From Thermomucor indicae-seudaticae (lineage: Eukaryota; Mucoromycota; Mucoromycetes; Mucorales; Lichtheimiaceae), in the NCBI GenBank assembly GCA_000787465.1, contig JSYX01000066.1, positions 19,783 to 83,782 of the forward strand: a DNA stretch of 64,000 nt, written 5' to 3'. This document shows positions 11,837 through 23,471 of the stretch, piece after piece. The notes under the pieces were generated by a model, which had not been told where the DNA came from, searched no databases, and saw only the letters and a program-made list of their open reading frames with translations. The position numbers were made by a program, and so were the translations under genes. Within the stretch, counting starts at the first letter, position 1; every line of letters begins with the position of its first letter.

Positions 11837-13745
11837 GTCCCTTCTTGACAGCACCGTGAATGCTGCGGTTATGGACGAGTTTTTACGTGAAATGCGGATG
11901 CGGGTAGATTCAGGGCTTTCCCGAAAAAAAAATATGTGATACTTGAGTTATCTGATGCGGTTGAACCAGAAATAGTCAAACGTGTTGTTCTCGCTCTCAG
12001 CACAGAGAATCGGAAATTATGTACATGTAAACTGAGAAACGCTTAAGCACACAATAGGATAGACAAAAAGAGAAGCAAAGGTATGAACCACGGGAAAGAA
12101 GGAAAAAAATACAACTGCGATTTGGAGGACACAGTAGATCCGTATTGTAAAATTGAGGCCCTCCGTGACTATTCCTACCGAACCGCTTTGGGTTATCTGC
12201 ATCAGTGAAAAATGTTCAGGGCCCAGCCTTCCACTTGGGTCATCTTTCCCCATCTCCATATTGCTGGACGCTGGCTAGGCTCTCCTCTTTCAAGACATGT
12301 GGGCTACATATTGTTTTCTACTTGAAGCAATGGGTTTTTGAATGTGCGGGGTTTCCTAGGTCTTTGCCGGTTGCACTTGAAATCGTCGGCTCCTTCTCGT
12401 TTTCCAGATCCTTTAGTTACGTAGGACGGTAGATTGTCTTATCAGTGGATCCGTGGTCATGGATAAGAGTCCATTCGGTATGCGCTACTGCCTCTTCCAT
12501 GGCATCCCAAGAAACTGGAAGGGACCTTCTCTCGGAATCCTGTGCTAACCCGTTTTTGGACAATATGGACGTGTCTACGGCCTCCTGAAGTTTTCCCTAC
12601 AGAGTAAAAACCCCTTAACTTAGCCTCCTCGCATGAAAGAGGGAGTCCATAAATGAAAAGGAAAAGAGTGTAAAGTCCTTTGAGCTGTCAATGCTTTTTC
12701 CATGGCGCGCATCCGATCCACCATGCTACACAAGATCTGTTGTAAGCTCAGACTTGACATGTCGGCCACGGAAAGAGATCAACGCTGAGGAAAAGGAAGA
12801 GCCGAAAGCTGTGAGGTGTCGCATTCCTGTTGAGTAGGCCAATGTCCACCCCCTCCTTTTCCTCCCATGAGAACGAGTAAAATATGGACAAACAACGGCT
12901 TCTGTGCCAAGCAAAACCAATGGCGTTACACAGCTTCACCAATTAAGATTGGCTTGTCGTGCACGTCCATCCATCGGATGCGAACGGAACTTGGTTGTCA
13001 CGGATGAGTGGCAACCCTTAGGCGGATTTGAATGGAAGGGGAAACTTGTCATTCAATTTTATTGTCCATCTTGACCGCAAAACGCGCCAGACGGCTGTTG
13101 TTTGAACTGCGATTCATTTCACTGAGGCATATTCTGGAGATCTAGGACAGTAACACTGGAGGACTCACGGCTCGCAGTTTTAAGCATCAAGGTTTCGAAA
13201 CCGAATCGCGTCATGAAATTTTGCGCTTTCGTCAAATGGCAGCGCCAAGCACAATGAACAATCCACAGATATGGCAGATGTGGCGAATGCTTTTGTTTAG
13301 TGTAACCACTACTGAAAAATAGAGGATCAAACAGGACAGGAATGAATGATTCATAATCTTATCCTGTTCCTACATGATGCATTGAAAACTTATTCTTCAT
13401 TGAGCACTTGCGATTACTGACTGTAGTTTGAGTGTTCCCGTTGAGGTTTACGCAGTTTACTGCATGGCGTTTTATTTTGGATATGTCACGCCTGGATAAG
13501 TGGCTTGTACATGGATGGTGATTCCTGGCATGTCGAACGACTGGAGGACAATGGTATCTGGACTTCGTTTATGCTGCAAACCTGTCCGAGGGAGTTGGCT
13601 TTCTGCAAGGCAGTCCGTGGTATGTTCCACAAGGTGTCGGCCCATTCTGGAAGAACACCAGCCAAAGTCGTGACCGGGTCTCGCTTTATTTTCAGGCCAC
13701 CTTTTTAGCTGTTCTCCGCACGCTTTCATCTGGAGCTCCAGCATC
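11837..13745. other. Divergent promoter region between SWIB gene and ERG11
   Basis: 1.9 kb, the longest gene-free stretch in the window. Only short open frames without family signatures are present on either strand. It must hold the 5' leader of both divergent genes; no individual regulatory site could be supported by eye. Confidence 0.45.
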
Positions 13746-15532
13746 ATGTCGGTGATCGGCTTAATAGCGGCTAATGTGCCGCCTATACTTACTTATTCAG
13801 CGCTAGCAGTTGGCGTTGTGTTCTCTATCCATATTTTGTCTCAAGTGGTAAAGTGACAAATAGTAATTATACTTGTCTTTTCGATGTTAAGACTCGCATT
13901 TAGATTGTCCCAAAAAATCCCAATCATCCACCCGTTGTCTTCTCCTGGATTCCTTTCCTCGGTAATGCTGTGCAGTTTGGCACGTGAGTATTCTCGGTTT
14001 CGGTTTATCAAGAGTATGTGGGTATATTGATAACAAATGGCCTCGGCGCAATATCTAGGAATCCGATTCAGTTTCTGAAGGACTGCCAAAAGAAGTATGG
14101 TGACGTCTTCACGTTCTACATGGTCGGCAAGCGTGTTACTGTGTGCCTTGGTGCCGATGGCAACCAGTTTGTCTTCAACAGCAAGCAGAACCTGTCTTCA
14201 GCGGCCGAGGCTTACAATGATATGACAAAGTATGTTTTCGGTCCCGAAGTGGTGTACGATGCTCCACACAGCGTATTTATGGAACAAAAGAGGTAACTGT
14301 TACTGCTCTTGGAAAATACTGGATGGGGAAGTTAATATGTGCGCTGTACAGATTCATTAAGGCGGGCTTGAACTCAGATTGCTTCCGCCAGCACGTACCC
14401 ATGATTGTTGAGGAGACGACAGAGTTCTTCAAGAGATTCAAGGAACCTTCCGGCAAGATGGAGGCCTACAGCACGTTCGGTAAACTCATCATTTACACTG
14501 CTTCCCGCTGCTTGATGGGCAAGGAAATCCGTGCTGCTCTTGACGAAACTGTTGCACAACTATACTATGACCTCGATCAAGGCTTCCAGCCAATTAACTT
14601 TATGTTCCCTAACCTTCCTTTGCCGTCCTACAAGAGACGCGACCGTGCTTGCCGGAAAATGGCTGAACTGTATTCCAGTATTATTAAGAAGCGCAAGGAA
14701 ACCAACGACAATGTAAGCCAGAATGTTAGCCAATCCTTACAGATGGTATCTTTACTGAGCACCGTGTGTTTAGAGCAATGCAGATCTTCTTCAGGCATTG
14801 ATGGAAGCGACATATAAGGACGGTTCCTCGATTCCCGACAGACACATTGCAGGCATGATGATTGCTGTATTATTTGGTGGTCAGCATACTTCGGCAACGA
14901 CCTCTGCTTGGACTATCCTTGAGCTGGCCAACCGGCCCGATTTGATCAAGGCGCTCCGACAAGAACAAATTGAAAAGCTCGGATCTTTGAAGGCTGAGTT
15001 GACGTTCGATAACCTGAAGGAATTGACTCTTCTGGAAGCTACTATCCGCGAAACCCTTCGTCTTCATCCTCCAATTTTCCAGATGATGCGTAAGGTTATT
15101 GCAGACAAGATCGTATATGAGAAAGCCGGTTATGAAATTCCAAAGGGCCACTTTTTGTGCGCTGCACCCGGTGTGACTCAAGTGGACGAGCAATACTTTA
15201 ACGAACCGACTCGCTACAACCCTTACCGCTGGATTGAGAAGACTGACCCCGTCCACAAGATGGAAGTCGGTGATGATGCCAACATTGACTATGGTTTCGG
15301 TGCAGTCGGTATCTCTTCCAAGAGTCCCTTCTTACCCTTTGGTGCCGGTCGCCACCGATGCATTGGCGAGCAGTTTGGCTACCTTCAACTGAAGACGATC
15401 ATCTCGACCTTTATCCGTACTTTTGATTTTGAGCTTGAAGATGGCAAAGGCGTTCCCAAACCCGACTACACATCTATGGTTGTCGTGCCCGAACACCCCA
15501 GCTACATCAAATACACCCGAAGAGACATCTAA
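13746..15532 (+). CDS. ERG11: Sterol 14-alpha-demethylase (CYP51)
   Basis: Cytochrome P450 that removes the 14-alpha-methyl group of lanosterol or eburicol in ergosterol synthesis; ER membrane enzyme and azole drug target. Five exons: 13746-13847, 13904-13983, 14059-14292, 14352-14712, 14774-15532; 511 residues, the usual family length. The first exon encodes the N-terminal membrane anchor. The I-helix motif is FGGQHTSATTSAW, the ExxR motif is ETLR in ATIRETLRLHPP, and the heme-binding loop is FGAGRHRCIGEQFG with the Cys ligand. The substrate-channel segment reads AEAYNDMTKYVFGPEVVYD: the Tyr at about residue 113 equals the Tyr often replaced in azole-tolerant fungal CYP51s. ERG11 is the yeast name; Mucorales often carry two CYP51 copies and only one is in this window. 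Confidence 0.97.
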
Positions 15533-16208
15533 TTATATTTCCTTGTCTTTAAATATCTTCGTTTTTCTTTCTTCGTTGATTTAGTAATATTACTTTCTAA
15601 CTCGTACTAATCTTGAAATAAAGTTCCTGAGCAAATTTCGTCTTCTCCATTCATCCTTCAAGCCTCGGGTGTGACCTTTCAGGTTATCTACCGGCCTAAT
15701 GACGCTATGGCTGCTTCCAAGATAAAGGTCTTCAGCGTTTATGACCCAGGCAACTATATGGGTCGCTCTTGACGAAAGAGAATCGACTATCGAATATGCG
15801 AAGCAGGCCCAAAGCGTTATTCGAATTCTTAGCGAAGACAGAAGTGGTTAAGTACTGCTAGAGACATGTTAAGGCTAAAGCATACTGCTAGTGAATGTGG
15901 ACATCAAATGAAGCACACATAGCGAACTTGATTGTTATTGCACAGTATTCAACGCATTTTGTTTTGTGAAGGCTGTTCTCTTCTCCTTGATTACTATAGA
16001 GCAACATTGCATTTAACAAGAACCGGCTATTTATTGCTGTTTCTTGTAACACTTAGATCAAAGGACGAGACAAGAATGTCAACCTTTAAGTGAGTCAAAA
16101 AGCTTGGCTTGTGCGTTGCCTTTTGGTAACTCCCAAGACTGACGGGCTGGCTTCAACCTTCTGCGGGGTAGAAATTTACGTGGAAGATCTTCAACCAGAC
16201 CCCACGCA
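15533..16208. other. Intergenic between ERG11 and UNC50
   Basis: 3' flank of ERG11 and leader of UNC50. At about 15640-15772 a short plus-strand frame without a start codon reads like protein (GVTFQVIYRPND ... KVFSVYDPGNYMGRS, stop). It matches nothing I recognise. Confidence 0.4.
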
Positions 16209-17362
16209 ATGTCTTTATTGCCTACGACAAACACTTATGTGCGTAGTCCATCAGGATCCTTTGACATTCCACGCCGTCCACGGCGGTCTTCTCGGTCGAT
16301 TCCGTTGATAATACGAAGATTGTTTCGGTTCCCTCAAATGGACTTTGAGGTATCGCAACTTGATGATGCTCTCCAAACAAAAACAAGTGTCATTTATGCA
16401 ACTCTGGTGTTTGGCATTTTTCCTAGTTTGCATTATGGCAAATGGGTTATCTTATGATTGCGCCAAGGAGAGTGTAGGTAGAAGAGAGAAAGAGCAGACA
16501 GGTTCATCTCTGTAGCGATCGCTCATTCTTTTGCGTGATTAAACAGGTACAGGAACATTTACTATCATAAACGCAAGTTCTAGCATCGTGTTGTAATCGA
16601 ATGTCTCCAACTGATCGTGCTTCGATCTTTAGAAACCAAGAATCAGTGGGCAAGAGACGACCCAGCGTTTCTTGTATTACTCGCATCATTACTTTGCAGT
16701 AAGTAGCGATTGTTGTTACTTTTGGTTCACATGTATACCTCACAATATGGACAGTATCGGCTGTTGCATGGGGTTTAGCCTACGGACTGGGAATGGCCGG
16801 GATACTGCGTGCGATGCTGTTTATGGTCTTTGTGGACTTTTTACTGGTTGGATCTCTTGCGGCAACTTTCTGCTGGTAAGAAACAGAAAAAGAGAAGGTG
16901 TTGGGATAGAGAGTAATGACGATAAGAGGACAGGTTTGTCAGTAACCGGTTTTTGACACATAATACCATGGCACATGCAGTCGAGCAAAAAGTGGAATGG
17001 GCTTATGCCTTTGACGTACATTGCAATTCATTCTTTCCTGTATTCCTTATTCTCTACGTCCTCCAATTTTTCTTTATGCCCTTGCTTCAACGTAGCAATT
17101 GGATATCGATCCTTGTGGGCAACACAATGTATCTTTGCGCAACAGTGTGGTACATTTACGGAACCTTCCTGGGCTACAATGGTAAGCCAAAAGCGCGTGC
17201 CTTGGTCAACAGGTCAACTCACTTTTTCCTTGTAAAGCCCTTCCATTTCTGGTGCACACGGAACTCTTTCTGTATCCAATCATTATATGCATTGTGCTCT
17301 ACGTTGCTTCACTGTTTGGATTCAACATCAGTCAACATGTGCTTGCGCTGTATTTCAGTTAA
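16209..17362 (+). CDS. UNC50: UNC-50 family Golgi membrane protein (Gmh1-like)
   Basis: Multi-pass inner Golgi membrane protein; yeast Gmh1 interacts with Arf-GEFs and animal UNC-50 affects receptor trafficking. Seven exons: 16209-16349, 16428-16474, 16547-16572, 16633-16698, 16755-16875, 16943-17181, 17238-17362; 254 residues. Family landmarks are MDFEFALWQM, APRRVYRN, YHKQTKNQWARDDPAFLVL, VEWAYAFDVHCNSFFP, the NTMYLCATVWYIYGTFLGYN segment and the C-terminal ALPFL. Intron 3 (16573-16632) has a GC donor (AAAC|GCAAGT); it is the only junction that restores HKQTKNQW. Five or six hydrophobic segments are visible. The start is the only ATG that keeps the Arg/Ser-rich N-terminus in frame. Confidence 0.95.
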
Positions 17363-17679
17363 ACCAACGATGTTATGCGTCAATAGAAAGCAACATCACG
17401 TCGTCAGAGGCAATTCAACGGCAATCTAGTGTTGCTTTGCGAGATACCCTCTAGTTTGCGTAATTTTGTAATAGACCGCTTATATAAATCCGTTGTGTCT
17501 ATCGGCGAAAAGAGTCTGTATCTTCATTGATGGATACGGGAGAGAATGCTTACGGATCTAGTGCCGCGGAATGTCCCGCGCCCACAATAGAGCAACGCAA
17601 GGCTCATTGAATAATTATTCGTAAAAGTGTTTAATAGGCGGCATTGGTATACAAAATCACTATCATTCTATATACAGTT
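17363..17679. other. Convergent 3' ends of UNC50 and lipase gene
   Basis: About 0.3 kb between converging stop codons; no coding signal. Confidence 0.45.
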
Positions 17680-20053
17680 CTAGGTGTAGCAAGTACTATT
17701 GAGGTGGGCAACATGCTGTCTTTTCGTTATGACGGGGGACTTGCCGATAGTCATGCCCAGGCCGCGTTCTTCATCGCCTTCGAGCTCACTATAGCCTCCT
17801 CGTAAACCATCTTGTCCGGGAATCATCCAGCGCACTGAGCCCTTGCGTAAGCTGTTGCAATACTCTGTAGGGAAATGGTCATTGATGAAGAAAGGAAATA
17901 CAATGCGAAAAATCACTCTGAGCAACGACTCTTGTGGCAGGCGGCGGATGACATTGGCGTTCAATAGACCAGACAGATGCAAAAACGAGATAGGGCGGAT
18001 GGGAACAGGTTCGTGAGTACGTGGATTGGGTGGATAGAGTGTAATGTTGTATGAGGAGTCGATAAACACAAGGGTGCCGGGCGGTGTACTATATGTATAT
18101 CACAAATTAGTGGTCAGCCGGGTAGGAAAAAGTAATGACACGTACTCGTACTCAAACCATGACGGGACTCGCGTCACAATGTCTGTTTGGAGAAGAAACA
18201 TTAACGAGTGTTCTCGGTGGCTACTAGTCATGATTACCATTATTGTACGCATGATGAAATATTTTCCGGGCAACATGTGGAGTAAAAGCTCGCGTAAAGT
18301 CGGCATTTCCGATCTTTGGCTGACCAAACGTGTAGAGACCGCAAAAGTTTTGGAGTAACGGGCTTTCCGATTGCTGCATCTTTGCAAGAAAAACTTTGGA
18401 TGCGATCAGTGACTTTTGATGGCATTCGTTGTTGTCTGTTCTGCTTACTTGTTGCAAGGGCTCCTCCAAGAGAATGACCGGCAATATAGAGGCGTTTCCG
18501 TTTCGAGCTTCTTGCGTGGGATCTTTGATTTCGCGCGTCGATGGATATGTCACTGGATACCGACCCAATGTCCTCTTGCGGGATGAGAGTCAAGATCCAT
18601 TGCTCTGCTTGAGCATACATGCTCTGAAACCTGACGTCCCTATCGTGCCCTAACCAGCTGCTGTCAATGGGGTCCGATATATGATGAAACAGATGCATGG
18701 CGGTGAACTTGATAATGTCCACTGCAGCCTGGATCGTAGATACAATGGTCCGGTAGAGAGATGCTGCATTGAGCTCAACCTGAAGAGTGGTGTTGGACCG
18801 ACCAGTAGTACTAATAGGATTCCCGGACGGCCCATAGCACGTTGGATCGCCCATAGCTTCCCAAAAGCCCTTGTGTACTTTGCCCATCGACACTCCTCGA
18901 AAGGACCGTACAGCAGTCATGCTGATATTGAAATCCGTCACAAAGTTTTGAATGTTTAATGGGTTTGTGCTGCGACCGACAAAAGCCAAATTCAGTTACA
19001 TGGAACGCGGTTGCCCTTGATGAGCGGTGAATCAAGCGCAAACAACTTACCCTCTAAATACCAAGTAAATGTCATCATCCTTTTCCGCAATAAAGGCACA
19101 AATGTTCTATATTTGGCTTGAACGTTTAATACATGAACTTGATTGCATGTAAAAAAGAGGATAGCATACGCGGTAGGCCATTGGTAGAAAGGATCGATGG
19201 ACATCGAACCCATCCTTTTCAAGCTCGTGCTTGATGACGTTCACTTCTTCATACACCAGTTTACTTGCGATAGCAAGGGTGTATGCCTTGGACCGAGAAT
19301 ACTCTGGAAACATCTCTTCTGGGCGTTGCATCAAAAGTGCTTTGGAGTGTTCACTGACTACAGGCCTATCGTTCTTTTCTGCTTCATCCAGCGTCTTGTC
19401 AAACAGTTCAAAAGTGGGATCGACCGAGTTTACGATAGCTATAAGTTACCACATGGGATCAGTTTCTCTTCTTTCACGACACGTGGGGGAGGGGGAGAAA
19501 ACCTACAATAGTTGCGCTTACTGGGATGTCGACCGACCAAACGACCCAGGAAAATTCGTATGATCTGGTCGCTCATAAGGAGGACCATAAACCAAATAAA
19601 AAAGTTGAGACGGATCACTACAGCAACCGCTGGACCAATAAACTTGGTGCTTGCGATGCGCGTCGCGACGGGTGCTAGGACACGGTTTATTCTACCCAGG
19701 AACTGCAACAGAAACGGTGTTCCGCGGCGTACTAGCTGAAAACTGACATAGAGGAACAGGGAGAGTGCCAAACAGACAAAGGACAGGAATTGCAAAAAGA
19801 GGCCGAGGTAAAAGTACGAATGTGCCTTGGCATACGAGCCTGCAAAAGCAGGAATGCAAGAAACTATGAATGAGAGTACAAAGTAGACTATGGTGCCTCC
19901 ATTCCACATCATGACATGTTTGCAAACGAGGTGTTGATTCGAAGTAGGGTTCTTTTCAGCGTTTTCACATGCTCCGCCATTTTGAAAGTTGCACAGGATC
20001 TTCCCCAAAAGTGTGGATTGATCTCTATGAGCCGATGATGCCGTTATCGGCAT
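17680..20053 (-). CDS. Membrane-anchored class 3 (alpha/beta-hydrolase) lipase
   Basis: Fungal lipase-3 family acylglycerol lipase. Exons: 20053-19522, 19438-19170, 19106-19051, 18969-18449, 18393-18238, 18182-18140, 18088-17680. The N-terminal exon encodes about three hydrophobic segments (for example IVYFVLSFIVSCIPAF and FVCLALSLFLYVSF), so the enzyme is probably anchored. Lipase landmarks are YLVFRGTNPLNIQNFVTD (oxyanion region), the nucleophile elbow GHSLGGALAT, FGQPKIGN, and a DIVTRVP catalytic-Asp region. The Ser nucleophile is that of GHSLG. From the first in-frame ATG the product is 661 residues; starting at the MMW at 19912 gives 614 and looks more natural, because the first 29 nt overlap the upstream protease gene. 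Substrate is not determined; DAG-lipase-like is possible. Confidence 0.87.
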
Positions 20054-21598
20054 GCGCTAGTATTGGTGCTGGATTATCGGGGGTGCCCACGAGATCCGGA
20101 GGTGGCCTGTAAATAGACAGGTTCTGGGGAACGGTAGTAGAGCTGTTGTCATCCTTGAGCTTGTAGCCGAAAGCCTTTAGAGACTGGAGTAACTTGGGGC
20201 CAAATGCGCTGCTACCACCATTATACTCGATGATGGATTGTAGCGTCATGCCGGTCATTTCAGCAGAAGAGATCATGAGGAAATCGGGGCTGTTGCGATA
20301 TGTGCTTGTGTCAAAGTGGGATAAAGTAGTGCCGGGAAGAAACCTCGAGCTTTCCGTGTACAGCATGATCTTTTCATCTGAAGATTCTGTGCTGAGGAAG
20401 AACGTCCCGGAAGTAGTAGTAGCAAGTTGGGCAAGGTAGGTGGCGTTGACGGCCTGTGGCGATCGTAACCAGGCAATGACAAATTCGATGGCTGTGGCGA
20501 ACACAGCATTGGCGTTGTAAAACAGATTGGTATAATCTGTGAGCTGCGATAGCCGAGCCAAGTTGTTGTTGCCGTGATCCTTGTACCAGACATGCTTGTC
20601 AAAAGCGTACTCGACGAAACCCCAAAAGCCTTGCGGCGAAAACAGATTGGGTGCTGCCACGTATTGTGGATAGGCATTTGGCGGGATGTAGCGCTTCGCA
20701 GTCAGAAAGGTAGGAAGGTTTGCATCTATACGCTGAAAGCTCTCAGCCATGCTGTTTGAGTAGCCGGTCAGAAAACCGAGCCCATGGACATATTCGTGCA
20801 GAACAGTAAGCAAAAAGCTTTCCTGGTTGGGTTGGATAGACTGATCCGTCGCGTCCTGCAAGGCATACACACTCACAGACTTAGTATTTCTGATACCGTG
20901 TCAATCTTTGAGTTACTTGCATCGAAGTACCAGTTTCCTTCTGAATTGAACTAGAGTATAGGATGGTAATATACATGTATGCACCGGACAAAAAGCTTGG
21001 CTCTTACCATGGCAAAAATGTCGTCGCCGTCATAAACCGGACTTACTTGCAGGCCCTGCATTTGCTTCAACAGTGCTTGAGGATATTCTCTGACGCGATT
21101 ACCATCCGTCGGATCTACCATCAAGTGGGTCACAGCGGGACTGGCTCTGCCTGACACATACAAATGAGGTTAGAATTTCAACGTGACAGACATGGAATTT
21201 ACAAGACGTCTGCGACCTAATAGCATGGTGCCGTCTTGGTCCGGACAGACACCATAGGCGGCACAGAAAGGTACAAATGAGACTTGGACGCGGATAGGTT
21301 CCACTATGTCAATAGATTGTCCCAGTATGTCACCAGCGCGAGCGCACGTCGCCTTGGCAGCTGCACAGACGGCAGGTTCAATATCCTCGGAACAGGTGAA
21401 ATTCAGTATGATTGGAGTGTTTCTTAAGCGTTCGGACGCTCTCTGCGGGTGGTGATTGCTTATTGTTGCTTCGTCACACTCAAGGATAATGCGTTTTTCA
21501 GGTTTCAAGGGCTCCGGATAGAGCATGCAGACAGACGCGTAAGCGGACAAGGAGGTTGCGGGGACTAGTAGAATCCACACGAAGATTTGCTTGACCAT
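20025..21598 (-). CDS. Secreted HExxH metalloprotease (metzincin-like)
   Basis: Exons 21598-21217, 21150-21008, 20950-20897, 20855-20025 give 469 residues. The start at 21598 was chosen because it begins a signal peptide (MVKQIFVWILLVPATSLSA); an upstream in-frame ATG adds 42 polar residues. The zinc motif is VLHEYVHGLGF, followed about 145 residues later by a third His (TLSHFD) and a Met-turn-like FLM, as in metzincins; several Cys residues suggest disulfides. Intron 3 (20856-20896) is only 41 nt, inferred because it joins NWYFDASNSKIDT to DATDQSIQPNQ in frame. The closest known fold would be leishmanolysin-like, but the family is uncertain. The stop at 20025 lies inside the lipase frame. 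Confidence 0.8.
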
Positions 21599-21902
21599 GG
21601 TTGACTGTTCTATCGTATAGTATTGGTTATTTATGATGCTACTTGAGACCTTATAGTTGTCATTAAGGAGAGGTTTTATATGTCTGTACGATTTAGAAAG
21701 GTTTAAGAAGAATAAGAGTGACAATAGGCATCCTAAAATACAAGAGTCAATGCTTGATAAGAGCTTTCTTTGTTTTTCTTTCCATATACACTCAAACAGA
21801 GAATTAGTGGGTTGGGAGTAAGTTATGATTAAACTGTACAGTCAAGAAAAGGAAAAATACCACAGAGGGATGGGCGGAATAGTGATACTTTGTTTTTACT
21901 CT
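21599..21902. other. Intergenic: protease promoter and G-alpha 3' flank
   Basis: About 0.3 kb, AT-rich; no feature supported. Confidence 0.4.
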
Positions 21903-23471
21903 TCACAGCATACCGGAATCCCGGAGTGCATTTTGCAGTAATGTTTCTTTAACAGCAGTAAAAACGAAGCGGATCTGTTACGAAAAAAAAAGACAGTTAA
22001 TGCGTCCGAGAAGCATTGGTAGTATACTATTTGCTTAGCTTACGTTAGAGGTGTTTGTAGCCTGCGTTAAGCTATCAAAAAGGGGAAGTGAGATGACAGG
22101 TATGCAAGACAGTATGTAAAGCGCTTACTGCGGATAAATATTTAGTTTTGCTCTGTTTGTCTGAACGAACCGCCAGAGGATATATTTTGCTGCTTTGTTG
22201 GCGTCTTTACCTCCTGATAAAGTGAAAGCATTAGAAACGGAGAGAAACCATTCCTGGTTGTCATTTTCACTGACCTCCGTAGTCAGGAAAGTACTTCTGA
22301 AAAGGTACACGAACGATTTTACTTTTAAACAAGTCCACTTTGTTAAGAAACAACATGATTGAGGTGTGAATAAACCAGCGACTGTTCACAATGGATTCAA
22401 ACAGTGAAAGACTTTCTAGCATTCGATTCTATAGGATAGTCTTCCTTAGTTCGTGATAACCGACAGATAAAGATATAGAGGGAACGCGTGCTACGTACCT
22501 GTCGAGACTCTTCTAAAAGCACTTGGTCGTATTCGCTCAATGCGACGCAGAAAATGATGGATGCGACCGAGTCAAAGCAATGGATCCACTTTCTCCGTTC
22601 TGATCGTTGACCTCCGACGTCAAACATGCTTATTTGGGTTCAATCAGTTTCGTTGTTTTTGGAGATAAAGGGATGGTGGTATCCTACTTACTGTATGAAC
22701 AGGTCTCCCAATTGAAACTGAATTTCCGTAATGCTAGTGGTCTTGAGCCTCGCCCGCAATACATCCTGTTCTGTCGGAATATAGTTGGGATCGCCTATTC
22801 GCTTGATTTCGCTAAAGAAGCTGAAGAGCCGTCATTATAATCGGCTTTTTCTCATAGCAAACCGAAGAATAAACATGACTCACTAGGGCGCTGAGTCCAT
22901 CAAGTAAAACTCATGCCTCCTTTCTTCGACGCACATTGCAATCGTTGCGTCTCTCCATAGGCTGCCGATCGCTTCTACGAGCTCGGGATCCAGCTTAAAT
23001 TTTGGATCTCCCGGTACCTGATATTCCAGTATTTTCCGGGCATGTTCCTAGCTTTACCCAGTCAAATTTCGACGTGTTTTCCCTGTCAAGTGCCTGGCAA
23101 ATTCTTTACCGCGTTTTCTGGCGATTCAAATGTCATGTTGAAATCGGCAATGGCTTGCGCAAGTGCTTGGGCAGATTCCACGATATTGCGGTATACAATG
23201 ACACGCCATGAAAAAAGCTCTTCTCGTGTGTAGCCATTCTGGTTGATAATCTTCATTTGCTTGAGTATGGTCGATTTGCCTGATTCACCGCTTCCTGCAC
23301 TTGTCGGTCAAAGGATCAGTCGGGCATATTAAGCGATCAGGCATCGGGCTCACCTAGTAGGAGTATCTTGTATTCTTTTTCTCGTCTACTGCGGTCGCGT
23401 TCCAGCTGCTTGTCGATTTCTGCGCTTCGTTGGACATTGTTTACGTCTTCCTCGGTGTAGCATAAACCCAT
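21903..23471 (-). CDS. Heterotrimeric G-protein alpha subunit
   Basis: GTPase that relays receptor signals. Nine exons: 23471-23354, 23294-23110, 23047-22884, 22820-22692, 22628-22499, 22428-22275, 22213-22129, 22071-22044, 21974-21903; 354 residues, the normal length. The start MGLC supplies the myristoylated Gly2 and palmitoylated Cys4. P-loop GSGESGKST is at 40-48, the switch-I Arg at 180, switch [10 protein letters not shown] with catalytic Gln206, NKVD for guanine binding, and the TQAT loop. Switch I reads KTTSITE instead of the near-universal KTTGI-E: Ser185 sits where Gly-to-Ser mutations make G-alpha proteins insensitive to RGS proteins (codon AGC, plus-strand bases 22733-22735). The C-terminus is DSGML, without the Cys used by pertussis toxin. 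Pathway not determined. Confidence 0.95.

Noticed and set aside
11837..13745. Hidden gene in the long ERG11/SWIB divergent region
   Set aside because: Only short, overlapping frames without protein-like composition; read as promoter and leader sequence.
20051..20053. Lipase start at the ATG at 20053
   Set aside because: Used as the outer limit only; it overlaps the protease coding end, and the MMW at 19912 is a more natural start.
20040..20110. A 34-nt GT-AG intron that would fuse the metalloprotease and lipase in frame
   Set aside because: Too short compared with all other introns here (41 nt or more), with a branch-like TACTAG that coincides with the acceptor. Kept as two genes.
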